Source: Epiperipatus broadwayi (taxonomy: Eukaryota > Onychophora > Udeonychophora > Euonychophora > Peripatidae). Taken from it: a DNA stretch of 64,000 nt. Shown here one piece after another: positions 23,991 to 36,890 of this stretch. The translations under genes and the position numbers were made by a program. The stretch's first letter is position 1; each line of letters opens with the position of its first letter. The DNA lies in contig JAQFVV010000032.1 in the NCBI GenBank assembly GCA_028023455.1, positions 2,172,001 to 2,236,000 on the forward strand. Reading direction: 5' to 3'. A model generated the notes under the pieces. That model was not told the DNA's origin and made no database searches. It saw nothing but the letters and a program-made list of their open reading frames with translations.

Positions 23991-26900
23991 ACAATTGTTA
24001 AATATGCACTAGCCTTACTGCATGCATGTAAGTTCTTGTCAAATATAAATAGAGCAGGTTGGCATCATTAGAACAATGCCCAAATAAAACAAATTGCTCA
24101 TTCATTGTGGTAGTTTGCCATTACTTGGTATTTATTGACACGAGAACCTCCTAATCCCTTGCCGTTTCATCATCAATCTAGTAGCCCACTCGTCTGTGTT
24201 AGATTCGAACCTCATTTAAACTATAATATGTAAAATAAAGCTACAATTTGCTGTCATAGCTGCCTGAACAGCATTATATATTTACATACGAAAGAACGCT
24301 ATAATTAGATAGGTTTGAAAGAATTATAGCGTATTATTATTAGTATCACGTTTATTTTAAAAAAATACTTGTATTATGTTAAATAATAATAAGGTTCAAT
24401 TTATTAATAAATTTATTAGTTTAATTCGTATGTGGATATATAATCCAACCTATATTTGTAACGTATATAGGGGTGGCATGATTTAAAACATTAAAATGTA
24501 TTATATATTTAAAATGTTAAAAGATGAAAATATTTTACAATGTTTATTTAAATATGTTAAAAAGGTTTTCTTTCAAATGTGCTGAGAAGTCTTCTTTAAA
24601 ATTAAGTCTTATTCTTTTTTCTTGGAATTAAAAATTGGTTAGAAACAGATTTTGTCGTAAACAAGTATGTAATTAATGACCGCACTTACCTTTGGTCGAG
24701 TTAAAAAGTCATTTTAAAATCTGGCTAATCGAATTTGCGTCAGATATAAAAATGTAAGTTATTTTTGGATTTAACTAATTAAAATTGTTTATGGCAAAAT
24801 AGTTTTACAAAATAACCATAAAAGTTATAACTAAAATGCTTTAATAGTTTATCAAATATTTAAGATCAAAATTACCTGTTTTTAGAATTTAATTAAAACG
24901 GAATTAAGGAAAAGTTATAACACCTCAGAAACTTATCAGCATATTTGAAATCAGATTGTATGTTAACAAAATTAATTAAAAATGTAATCCTGGGGCAAAG
25001 AAAAATTCTTAAAGGTGTTAACCTGATAAGAAAAAGATATAAATGGGCCATATTTTGAGCGGGAAGAGATACTGAGATCTATACTGAGAGACAAAGAGAA
25101 AAAATATACTGAGAAGAGACTCCATTTTGAATCGCATTTGTATTTAAAAATCAAATTTAGTTTTGAACTGAGATGTCCAGCTAGTGTGGCCGTCTTAGCT
25201 GTCATTTCCATAAGGAGGCGACAGGTTCGTTTCCATCTGACATCGTTATAACCAAGAATGCCGCTATAACATCTACAACCTAACCAAAAAAGAAGAATGC
25301 TGCTATAATATCTACAATCTAACTGAAAAGAAGAATGCTGCTATAATATCTACAGACCCCCCATAAAAGAAGAGCATGCCGCAAGCCACCCAGAAAACTC
25401 ACCAAGCTCCAGCTCAAGCACCTACTAATACCGGTAAATCACTTTAAACTGCAGAGCTCTGTACATTTTCTTTATAATTTCATACTACTTTTAAACTCAA
25501 GTTAGCTAACTAACCACTCAATATATTTTTAAGGTTAAAGCTTTTTTTTTTTCTATTGTTTTAGAATCTGTAAATGATTCACTTGCTTTTAAAATTTCCT
25601 TCCTTAAGAAATTAATTAATGTTTCTACTTTAAACTATCACTGCAGTCATGTCTCTAGTTATTTTTTTATCACATAGTTTTTAATATTTGTCGTATTATA
25701 TTTATTTTATGATATGCTGATGCTTTGAAACAGCGAATACTAAATTTTAATATTTCAAGAAGAGATTAATTAAAACCTCTTCACGTAATTATTTATAATT
25801 TTATTTCTGTGCGCTGTTTCGAAACTCTCTTATGAAAATAGTAACGACTCGCTAGTTATTATTTAATATTTTTTTTAGTAATTGTTTGATTGTAAATTTT
25901 GCAATGTGGCTTGTTTTAGTGAGGTATTAATTTTTAAATACTAAGAAATAGACTAACCTTGATAAATATTTATAAGTATATTTGCTATTTAAGTTATTTA
26001 TTAAACCCCTTCAAATATACTTTCCCTCCTTTGAAATACTTGTCATTTGATCAATAACAAATTAGATTGAGCTGGAACAGCAAAGATTATCTGTAAATAT
26101 TCCCATCTATAGCATATATTTTATAATGCTACCTAAGAGTTGGCTTCTATTTGATTAAGCTAATAAGCTATTGTTCTTGCCTATAGAATATTAAATTTTA
26201 TAAAATTCTTTGCTTGGCGGATATGATTCATTCATTTTAATATTTTCTCATTTTGCTACCATGTATATTTTATGTCTTTAAGATGGAGCCTCGGTTAAGC
26301 CAGCACATCTTCCTCTCATAGGGTAGAGCAGTTGCGAAGCCTGAGTTAAAGGCCAGGTTAACACGTAAGTCCCCGCCTTTCTGAACTATTTGTTCCTTTT
26401 CATGCAGCTTAACGATCCGTTTTCAGGGTAACGGCATTGGTTGCAGAAACCCTTGATCTACCAATCCATCCACAGAGCGACTTTGTTATTGTATTACTGG
26501 TGCTATAGTGCATTAGTACATCCAGAGCAGACAACTCTCCCTCCCTATTTTAGTTCTTTCAATTGTCTGAGATATTCTTAAAAGCCCGGTCAATCTAAGT
26601 TATTGTAGCCCATTTTAGGCTAAATAAATAAATATAAACAGACGAGAAACATCTACCGTAAGTGTTGACCAAGGTTTAGTGTAATTACTAGTATTCAGCC
26701 ACACATTAAGAGGAGTCGGCATATGTTCCATTATAGACATGGCGTAGTGATAAGCTATTTATTTAAATGCCTGCGTGCATTTATTATATATATAAATTCG
26801 TAAAATAATTGTATTCAAATTTTAACACATCAAAAGCAATATATGGCTTTCATGAATTCATGAGATGAATAACTGTTGCATTCATCTTACTTAAATGTAA

Positions 26901-27400
26901 ATTTATTTATTATTATCTTATAAAAGAATCTGTCCGAAGAGGATACCTAAAAACTCTTCAGCCATTAAATGCCTAAGTGCATTTTCACATGTTATGTACT
27001 TTGTGATATATATTTTAGATAAAACTTATTATTGGAGAAATTAAAACTTTTAGTAAATTAACCTAGTCCACTCTCAGTTTCATTATTCAATCCAATTCTC
27101 ATTATTGATATTATGTTATAGAATATGCATTATTAAAGGTCTCCATTAAGTTCGCTATTCGTTAGATATGAATGTCGGCCACAAATAAAGGAGTATGCTA
27201 AGTGTAATTTCAAGGTGGTCATTCATAGGGTCTTGAGTCTTGGAGTACTGGCTTATGAGTTGAAGTACAGTCGGACTCGGGATGTCACAATCCTAGTCTA
27301 GTCAGCTTCGGTCTCTTTTGCTTGGACTCTGAATTCTGTTAGGCGAATGTACAAACTTGACCATTACACTATATGTATTACAATATTCTCAATTTATTCA
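23990..27400. other. GC-richer stretch of unknown origin
   Basis: Composition rises clearly above that of the surroundings, especially at 25140-25450, 26280-26540 and 27160-27340. There is a short tandem repeat at 25250-25370 and a small frame starting at an ATG at 25376 (MPQATQKTHQAPAQAPTNTG) that runs to a donor-like ACCGGTAAAT. At 26365 a consensus GTAAGT is followed by an acceptor-like TTTTCATGCAG near 26407. No coherent gene could be built and no transposon ends were found. Confidence 0.4.
25250..25372. repeat. Three-unit short tandem repeat
   Basis: The unit AAGAATGCTGCTATAATATC plus TACAATCTAAC recurs three times at about 25255, 25293 and 25331, with the first unit the most diverged (GCCGCTATAACATC). 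Confidence 0.8.
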
Positions 27401-27699
27401 TTGGAAGCACTGTGTAGAGATGTATAATATTTGAGCAATTATCAAAAATTCTTGGATTTAATTCCAAATAAAAACAACAAACTAAATTTGGTATTTGAAA
27501 TGGAATTCTTGTTCAGTAGCTAGTATACCAAGACAAAATATTGCTTAACTTCTTTAGTCCATATTTAATCTAAATTAGATTCTCTATGGATTCTGTGAAA
27601 ATTTCTATATAAGCATACAGTGATCAATAAACTTTAGACAGCAGTGAAAATATTCTTAGTCTTATAATCAATTTTTGAGTAAAAATAAAAAAAGCCAAT

Positions 27700-28330
27700 A
27701 AAAGAAATAGGTAAATCTATTTTAAACTATTAAAACATCACATGACCATCATTTCTTATGCTTACACAATCTGTTAAAACAGCATTAATTCTCTCCACAC
27801 AATAATGACACCAAGTGCAAACTACAGTAATCAATGAATGCTAAAAGATTTGTGCATCAAAATCCCTATCTAGTGCCTACTCATCCAATATCCCCAGGCT
27901 AGTTTCTAGCTTATGGTTTTCATCGATGAAAAACCTTGGATCTGAGAGCACTGCACCTAGATCTTTGGATCTAATGTAATCCCTCTAGCCATCACCTCTT
28001 AACTTTTTACTTAACTATAAAACTAGGAGTGAATTAGTTTGAATTGAAAACAATATTGTGTTTTTAGTTTGGACTCATAACTAATCAGGTAAGAAGTTGC
28101 GATGCAGGGTTGCCTTAGATCCAAAGATCTAGGTGTAGTGTTCTTAACTCCAAGGCTCCTCAGTGATGAAGACCACAAGCTAGAAGCTAGTCTGGAAATA
28201 TTGACTTAACAGACACTAAATGAGGATTTTGATGCATAAACTTTCTAGCATCCATCGATTACTATGGCTTGCATTGAATGGCACTATTGTATGGAGAGAA
28301 TTGCTAATGTAAATCTATTTTGTTATCAAT
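27700..28330. repeat. Foldback element, arms of about 200 bp
   Basis: The left arm (about 27760-27975) and right arm (about 28110-28310) are inverted copies. They share TAAATCTATTTT at the outer ends, CTCTCCA, GATTTGTGCATCAAAATCC and its partner GGATTTTGATGCAT, CTAGTTTCTAGCTT, and GATCTTTGGATCTAA near the loop. The 130-base centre is unique. No coding motif is present. Confidence 0.8.
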
Positions 28331-29683
28331 CGCTGTTTATTTGTTATTTTATTATTTGTTGTAGGAATAAACTTATATATTTGAGACAATTGAAAAAACA
28401 AATGGAAAGTTATCTGTGCTTATGAGAAACAATATTAATTCGATTATGAATAGCTATAAATAAAATAAATATTATAAAAATAGCTACTTTAAATTTAGTA
28501 CTATAAACAAGCCAAAAAATAGAACTGTGAAAAGTGGAATTGTAGATCAAAGTTTTGTATTGAAGAGATAAAAATAGACTTAATGGTATAAATACTGTTT
28601 TAGGAGCTGGGGGGGGGGGTTCATAAATAATATTCTAGTAAAATTGATAATCATTGAATTGAAAGAATTTTCCAGTATTTGCTACAACAAAGTAAAAAAC
28701 TGATATGTATTATTATTACAGAAAGTAAATGAAAAGTAATAATGAGAATTAAAATCTATTGTTTTCAAATTTTTAAAAAGATTATCTTAAGTCTTAAAAT
28801 TATAAAGATAACTTTTAATTTATTAATAATAAAAACAATAGATTAAATTTAAAAAAAACAAGTCTAGAGTTAATTATAAACATTATTAATTAAATCATCT
28901 GATAATTATTGGCTTCTTCTGAGAATAAAAGTTTGGAAATAAAAGAGTGCACACTTTAATGGGAATTTCTTGGTACTACCTTATCAATTGTAAACATCTT
29001 GAAACAAAAATAACTTCAGCAAAAATGGCCAAGAAGTCATCATCAGCAAAATGGGAACAAGATATGAAAAACATTATCTTCTACACTGAAAAAACAGGTG
29101 AAAAAAAATCTTAAAGATTATCTCCACCTATACTATTATTTTGTAAATCCATAATTGAAATGAGTATACATGAATAATAGATACAACATATCTTTGTATT
29201 CATCTTGGATATATATAATATTGAATTACTTTTATCATATACATATTAATAGATTAATTTCATATATAAATATTTATCTAATCACTCATTTTACTTTACT
29301 CATCTGTGTGAAATGAATTTTACTTTCTATATTAAACATTTTGAAATTTAATTATGTGGAATTATGTACTTATCAAACTTTTGCCCCATTCTGCAATATA
29401 AAATATGAAGATATTCAATTTTATTATCTATGCTACAGATTGGACAAAGCAAGAGATTTCAACTCTGAAGTGGGACAAGGAAGAAATAAATAAAAGTATA
29501 GAAAATTAAGGATCAGGAATAATTAATGAGACAGTTAAAGTTTTTATAGAGAAAATACCATACTAATACTGAATACATAATTTACAAATTACAAGAGAAA
29601 TTTTTATAGATAAGACTTTAGTGATAGACACTTTTCAATTAGATTAAGTAATAACTTGTAGATTTATGACTTTATGCTTGTCC

Positions 29684-29752
29684 AAATTATAATATTAAAT
29701 AGTACTATCACACTTATTACATTCTAAGTGTGATAGCACTATTTAATATTAT
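29684..29752. repeat. Near-perfect 30-base hairpin
   Basis: ATAATATTAAATAGT-CTATCACACTTA and its complement TAAGTGTGATAG-ACTATTTAATATTAT surround an 8-base loop (TTACATTC). One mismatch interrupts about 30 paired bases. It may be a tiny MITE or a recent inverted duplication. Confidence 0.85.
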
Positions 29753-30621
29753 CATAATTAGATTAAGTGTGGATTCAAAATAGGTTTATAACAAATACTA
29801 ACAAAGTGCATGCAACAATTCTGGAGTTGACACATATTTGAATCTTGAATTTGTAGTGTAAAGAGTATCTTTTTAAAACCCAAGAACATCGAACACAAGA
29901 CAGAAATAGCCACTTGATAAATAATTTTTAAAAAAGACTAATTTTTACATTTATAGAGTTTAAAAAAAAGAGTAAATGAAATTAAACTAATTAATAGAGT
30001 AAAATGAAAGAAAAGATGTAAATTATTCAAGAAAATTAAAAAAATGCTGAAATTAAAAAAGTAGGTTACAAAGAAATAAGAAAACAGCAGAGTACACTAC
30101 ATTAATAATGACATGATGATTAATGATAGGAAGAGATAGAAAGCATAAATTCTATATTAAACAAACATATGTATAGAATGCTTACTAGTGAATCGAAACA
30201 TAAACAGATAATAATATGGTAAAATGAATAATAAAACAAATGCATATAGTGGGAAAACAAACCCAGTTTAGATGGGGAAAAAGTATAGGAATAAAATAGT
30301 GACAGAAGACAAAAACAATTAATTATTAAAAAAAAAAATATTATGCATTAAAAGTAAAAAATAATATATTGATTTATATGTGCAGTGTGTGCTTAATATT
30401 TAGTTGTTATGAATGAAACTTCAATAAGAGAACTATTTGCCTTTATCCAGTTTATCCCCACTAAAAGTATGAAAAGGTGATACAGAATTCAGTTTATAGG
30501 TTTAACAAGCCTTTATTATAAATTCTATAAGCCTCCAAGGCTCATAATGATAATTCAAAAAAAATTTTAAATCATAAATATTATATAACTTTACAAATAT
30601 ATTAAATCTATCATTAATACA

Positions 30622-30643
30622 TGATGATGATGATGATGATGAT
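30622..30643. repeat. (GAT)n microsatellite
   Basis: Seven uninterrupted GAT units after CATTAATACAT. Confidence 0.9.
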
Positions 30644-32329
30644 GCATATTGTTTATAATTACCAGTTGAAAGTAAAATTCATTTTAATTCATTTCATTCT
30701 GGAATTTTGTTATTTATTCTAAGCAACATTTGAATCCCTTTATGTTAACTATTATTTAATTGATAAGCTTCTGCTCTGGATCAATTGATAAAAAATTAAA
30801 ATATAGTGTGTACATTATATATATGTTAAATGAAATAAATAAAAATATTTATTTTACATAAAATTGCATTATCAAATAATTAATGCAGACTTGTCTTACA
30901 TTGGAAAATTTATTTTCAAACCAATTATCTCTAAGATGGCAGTCTAAAAATAGATGATTAAAACTTGGGATAATGCAGAAAAAATAGGAATTACTTAATT
31001 AAGCTTAATTAGCTCTTAAACAATAGCCCAAAAATAGAAACTTGAAAGATTTCTGGGATCAATCAGAGACCTGATAAATGATGATGATTTTAACTGTGAG
31101 AAGTGCAGAGGCTCATGAGTTAGCATAGAAGCAATATCTAGAAACCAGGCTGAAGGTTAATAAGGAATCTAGAGACTTGTTAAAAGCTGTCACAATCTAT
31201 ATTATTTTTTTAAATAAGCCTTAGAGCAAAACATAAAATGTAAATAATGCTAAATAATAAATAAATTACACTTATTCTTTTATATGAAATAATTATATAA
31301 ACTGTTTTGCTGGTGGTCTCCTTGTTTTAATTGCTATATTTATTTGGTTTCTTAATCAAAACAATGACTGTGATGACTTTGGAATCCAGACTTAGCAGCT
31401 TTGAATTAAATATAACAATCAGCACAGTCAAGAACCTGTACCTTCAAAGTTTATAATATCAGCCAGTAACAATAATTTGGAAATAAAGAAATACTTATAA
31501 AACTAAAAAATGGTGGCAATACAATATAGCATTAAATGAATTTCATGTTCATAATGCCATGGAGTGGCAAGACAATATTTCCCCAAGTACCCTAACGTAA
31601 ATGAAAACTGGCAAAGTCAAGAAAACTGATGAAATTCAAATAAATTACAAAAGAATATGAAGGAATAGTAGCTTAGAAGAATTAGTTGGTATTATTGATG
31701 TAATTTACAATTTAGGAAAATGAGTGAGTAATTTCTCTACAAAAAGTTGCAATTCCCATAGAAAAGAGATTTAATTCAATTAAATACAAGACTTTTAGAA
31801 CAATTCAATCAATCTTTCATGCAGTTAAGATGCTATTCAGAGCTTTGAATAGAAGGATACTAACAAGAGTTTCAAATTAGAAAGATAACAAAACAATAAA
31901 GCAATTGGAATATAAAACTATTATTGAAAGATATATAGAGAGAATAAGAAGTTATTATTTTTTATCATTCTTGAAAAGTTACTGATAGACCTGATTAACT
32001 TTGATCGACACATTTAAAAAAATGGAGTTTGGAAGATACTTTTTTAAATATATATATATCAGAAGAAATTCATTGTCAAATGGCCATTTAAAAGAAAAAG
32101 TAGATCTAGAGAGGAGTAAAACTATGAGTGTTGTCTATTTTCTTTTTAATTTATTATATATATACAATTGTTGTTTGATAAATATGGAATTAAAATTGAA
32201 TGACAGGTAGGTTCATTAGACAATAAATAATATGAATGAGCTTAATAATATATTATGTAGAATTGATAAAATTTATAACAACTTTTTTTAATTCATAACT
32301 AACATTACTTTAGCCTTTTTAGCATTTAA

Positions 32330-33540
32330 CTTTAGTCTTTTTTTTTAACTTTCATTTGATAACTCTAGCAGCATTTCCTAAAGCTCTGAGTCATTATTTA
32401 CCAAAATAACTACATCATCTGCAAAATCTAGATGATTTAAATAATCTCCATATACTTTTATTATCTTAGCTTCCCATTTTAATCAAAGTTTTGGAGATAT
32501 AAAATCACCATATAATTTTTTGAATATCACCAAAATAATGTAATTACTACTATTGCATTTTGATAAATACTCTTCAGAATATGACAATATTCAAATCTAT
32601 ACTTTGATGATCCAAAGCTTTATTCATCATAAAAATGCTTATAGAATCAAATGCTTTTTCATAATCTAAAAATCCAAAAGACAATGACAATTCATATTCA
32701 TTAGCCCTTTCTATAATTTCGCTCAAATACTTACTAAGATCCACTATCCTAACACTGCTTTTAAAATTCATCTTGCATTTAGGTTGATTAGAATCCAAAC
32801 TTCACTCAGACCAATTGTAATTATCTTGATAAAGATTTTATATGGAATTGATAGAAGAATGTAGGTCTGTAATTTCGCATATATTTTTTAGCACCTTTTA
32901 AAATATCAATATCCAAACATCTGGTACATCTTTACCATTTAGAGATTTTGTACTCAGCCTTGCCAACAATTTGTCTTATTCTTTACCTACTTCTTTTAAA
33001 ATATCATTAATGATTCTATTATTTCATGGAGATTTTCGTTATTCATAAATTTAATTACATGTCTTGTGACATCACTTAAAATATTTGGTAATTAAAGATG
33101 TAATAATTGTAGGTGATTTCCGGCTTCCTTGTTCCTTATTGCTATATAATTCTTTATACAACTCTTCCACATATTTCATAATGTCATTTCAATTTGTTAG
33201 TAATAATTTCAACTTTTATTTTAATTGTTGAAAGAATTTTCCTTCCAAAACTAAGATGCTATTTTATATTTCTGATATTTTTATTCTCTTCTATGGCTTT
33301 CACTTTCCTTGTCAATTCATAATTATATTCTTTTTCATATAGTACACAAAACTTTAGATATTCAATAATGATCATTTAAATAATTTTCATATTCTTTTTT
33401 TTTTTTCATATGCTGTCTTACCTCAATTAAAAATTTACTGCTAAGTAACTGTTTTGTACCAATTACCCTTCTTACAATTCTTAATGAATGAGCAGTTGTC
33501 TTCTTATTGATTTTAATCAAGTTTGAACCATTTTCAAATT
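32330..33540 (-). pseudogene. RTE-like LINE relic, copy 3: reverse transcriptase
   Basis: On the minus strand, broken frames include a 74-codon piece (32798-32574) with FGFLDYEKAFDSI (motif A) and NKALDHQSID. Further on FADDVVILVN is an intact catalytic motif C box, still bearing both Asp. Upstream pieces correspond to the region with KGKAPGND in copy 1. The 3' end of the element that is present in copy 1 is absent here. It belongs with the endonuclease part at 34240-34980 as one element, split by a MITE. Confidence 0.75.
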
Positions 33541-33567
33541 TTAAATAGTTTACAAGTATTAATTTAT

Positions 33568-34228
33568 ACCATATTTACTGGTGTATAGGATGCAGCAGCA
33601 TATAAGATGTATATCTTTTTATATACACATTTTTAAGAAAAAAAATAATTTTCTATATTTTTTCATAAATTTCTGTACTGCTTTACTGTACTAACTTTAT
33701 AGTCATTTATGGCTACAAAAAATATAATTAGGAAATTCAGTAATTAGGTTTCTTTTAATTTTCATCCTCAAAACCCAGAAATTCATCTCCAGAGTTAAAC
33801 ATTTTGAAGATTGTCTCTCTTTTCTTAACTATATGTTATTTATTTTGTGGGTAGATTTATATTTTTGAGAGAACTTTATATATATATTAACCATTTAATT
33901 TTAAAATAATTTTTTAAAAATTATGATAATATTAAATTATTTTGAATGCTTTGCTCTAATATTGATATGATTATGAGAATATATATATATATTAGTATGA
34001 TTATGTTGTGTAGCTATCTTACATGCATGCATATATATATGTGTGTATTCATAAATATTTTTTGTTTTACTAAAGAAAAAAATGCAATAAAATACTTGTA
34101 TATGTATACTAATATACACCAGAAGTTTTATACTGATTGAAATTTCAATTCATAAATTTGATTACTACTGCATAAGATGCACCCCATACTTTAGGAATAT
34201 TTTGACCTATACACTGAAAAATATGGTA
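33568..34228. mobile_element. MITE with TA target site inside the LINE relic
   Basis: The element starts CCATATTTACTGGTGTATAGG and ends with the inverted form CCTATACACTGAAAAATATGG. TA stands on both sides (TTTATA before, TAATTT after). Its interior is A+T-rich and holds TATATATA runs, plus GCATAAGATGCACCCCATA near the right end. The TA target and TIR style point to the Tc1/mariner-pogo group, non-autonomous. Confidence 0.75.
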
Positions 34229-34239
34229 ATTTTATTGGA

Positions 34240-34980
34240 GTGTTTCTAAAAATAAAATATCAATTGTCACTACCATCTTTCTTAATAGTTTCATATCTCT
34301 ACACTTGCATTAACATATCTTACATCTCACTAATTAATGATCACTTATTTCTTGTGTTGAATCTATTAAGAACATTAACAATTTTGAAATACATATTTTC
34401 TGTTAATCAAAATATAATCCAATTCTACTGTATCTTCATTTGAATATTCCCATATCCATTTACTTTTAGCATTTTCCTCAATGAAAAAATTCATATTATA
34501 CAGTTGTTTTTTTCTGTAAACTTCATAATTATGTATTGTCTAATTTTTATCACCATAACCAAAATTATCCATAGCATTTTCATCTTTCAATCATTTGCCA
34601 ATTCTAGCATTAAAATCTTTCATGATAATTTAAAAATATTATTTGGTCTCATCAAAAGCATTTTCTACATCCACATAAAAATCCTCTATGACTTTAGCAC
34701 AAAACTAATTTGAAACTGCATTATCCACGTTTGATACATTCCATTAATTTGAACAAGTAATCTTGCCACTTTGTATATTATGACATCGATCTCAATAATG
34801 GCAATGATATTCTATTTTTTATTTATAAAAAATCCAATTTCATTTGTGATTCCATGTTTTTGTAGTAAAATACATATTCACTTTTTAAATCGTCTCTTCA
34901 TTTTTCTTCTAATTTCCCAAAGTTTAATATTGGATAGTTATTCCAAATTTTGCAATCTTTCTTCTCAGGGAATTGATCTA
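34240..34980 (-). pseudogene. RTE-like LINE relic, copy 3: apurinic-type endonuclease
   Basis: The minus strand carries, through frame breaks, the exonuclease-endonuclease-phosphatase fold of a non-LTR retrotransposon. MKDFNARIGK (the GDFN-A-IG motif), ENAMDNFGYGDKN, LYNMNFFIEENAKSKWIWEY and DTVELDYILINRK (the IDYIL motif) follow in the right order. The plus-strand frames reported over it (34240-34443, 34504-34713, 34771-35037) are shadows. Together with 32330-33540 this is the most complete LINE copy in the window. Confidence 0.8.
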
Positions 34981-35039
34981 CAGCTGTATGTAGCTAGCCT
35001 GAAACAACAATCATCATCAAATGGCAGTCTGAAATAACA

Positions 35040-36890
35040 ATCAGGGGATTCATAGCATTTCTGTCTTCAGCGATCAATCATTGTCTTAGACGACAATTTT
35101 ATTGTCTCCTGAGAATATGGGCCTTAATTTACTTTTGTCTATTACAAATAATAAATATCATAAAAAAAAAAATTTCACATATACATTCATCTTGCATTTA
35201 TGAAATTTCAATTGATGTTTCAATTAGGAACAAGAAATACTATGGTATTTATTGATTGAAGGAAGAAAAACAAGTAAATTTGTTAGTTCATCCATGTTTA
35301 CATAAGTAATCACATAGTAATAACAGTTACAATGACACAAAATATGGTGTGGATATTTGTAATTTGTCCTGGTTATTTCTTTAAGGTATCAAAAGAAAAA
35401 GCGAAGGGTCTCCTTTCAATTAACAGAAAATTCCTTTCTGCAACATTATATATATATACACAGATAAGATTTATTAAGTATTTATAAAGGTTGTAAATAA
35501 AAATAGAATAATGATCAATTTAAAAAAAAATGAAGATCAGAAATTTTCAATTATGTGTTTTTGAAAATAATAAAAAACACCATTTAAAAATATAAAATTA
35601 GTAATGAAACATTATTAAAAAATTTGGTGGAAAAATATTTAGGAAATTTTAAAAAAAGGAGAAATTGGATTGGAAGTGTATATAGATGTGCAATTATGAA
35701 AAATATGATAGGACTAAAGATGGCACTAAGAAAGAGATAGAAGAAGAAAGAAGTTGATAAAAATTTAAAGTGAGACAAATTTATGGATTTTTGGTAAAAA
35801 TTTTTGCCTTTTGCCAAACAATTAATGATGACAAAACCTCAAAAAAAAATTACAAAGTAAAGATATCACCACAAAAAGCATACATACAAGATTTCTGAAA
35901 AATGAACAAATATCTAAACTATATAATTAGCTTATTAAAAAAAGAAAAAGTATTTACAGTATAATAGTGGGCAGCAGAAGAAATTTAAAAATGTACTAGA
36001 TCAATACTCAACTAACTAAAGTAAAAAAACAAAAATTTTGATCAATTGAAATTGTAAGTATTCAACATCCCATTTGGAGAATCGAATGTGCTATGATCTT
36101 CCAAACAACTTAACCTACAATTATTAGTAGTAATATAGTTAGCACAAGTAGAAAAAATCTATTACTTAATGAATAACATATAAACAAAACATCTTTAATA
36201 TATTATATAGTGACATTCTAAAGATTATTCACTATAATATACTCTGATAATTAATGTGTATTACAAGTAAAACATCATTAATCTGAAATCCCTGGTTCCA
36301 GAACTTTTTTTGGGATTTATGATTTTTTTTTTTACTCTTTGTCTGTAAATTCAAATTATAATTTAAAAAAATAAAGGAAAAAAAAAAGACAAAAAAAAAA
36401 AAAAAAGAGGGAGGGGGGAGAAGATTTATTAATATATAAGTATTAATTAAATATTTCTTTTGTTTCATTTATACATGTACACAAACTAATATAGCATTTT
36501 CTTTGAATTATGATTATAATTTTCCTTTTAACTACTGCCAGTAAATTTTATCACTAATTACCATTGTTAATCATTACAATGATATTCATTCATAAATAAA
36601 TTTATAACTTCATTTAGGTGTATTAATTTCAAGATTATGATGCTTTTAATGGCATTATTAACATTCTTTATACTTATGATTAAAGTTATCTCTTACTATT
36701 TCATCTTATTGCTTAGTTATTCCACATGCATTCAGGCTGAAAATTTGGTTAATGAATATGCATAATTTAATATAAAAATTATTAAAAGAAGAAAACATAA
36801 AACAATAGCCAATATTATATAAATATTTCAATTTATTTAATAAAAATTTGTGAGAGTGTTTTATGATAAATGCTAAAAAAAAAAAATTAC
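35040..36890. other. A+T-rich intron end with a polypurine tract
   Basis: Bases 36373-36423 form an A then G-rich purine tract with one GAC interruption near the start. The rest has no recognisable content. Confidence 0.5.

Larger units (their letters stand above)
28331..32300. other. A+T-rich stretch with little structure
   Basis: It contains a run of about ten G at 28609, a strong hairpin at 29684-29752 and a (GAT)n microsatellite at 30622-30643. Otherwise I see no gene, element end or motif. Confidence 0.5.
12638..36890 (-). other. 24.25-kb intron of the Relish-like gene
   Basis: The intron lies between the exons at 36891-37036 and 12477-12637, with a GTAATT donor and a TATTAG acceptor, phase 0. 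It holds most of the mobile-element relics listed separately. I see no conserved coding segment of the host gene inside it, and the two flanking exons are adjacent in the protein family, so none is expected. Confidence 0.8.

Noticed and set aside
26365-26407. A 43-base intron between GTAAGT and TGCAG
   Set aside because: Too short for most animal introns and the flanks carry no open frame.
28609-28620. Run of G as a regulatory quadruplex
   Set aside because: A single homopolymer run, more likely a slippage site.
34240-35037. Three plus-strand frames of 67-88 codons
   Set aside because: Shadows of the minus-strand LINE endonuclease relic.
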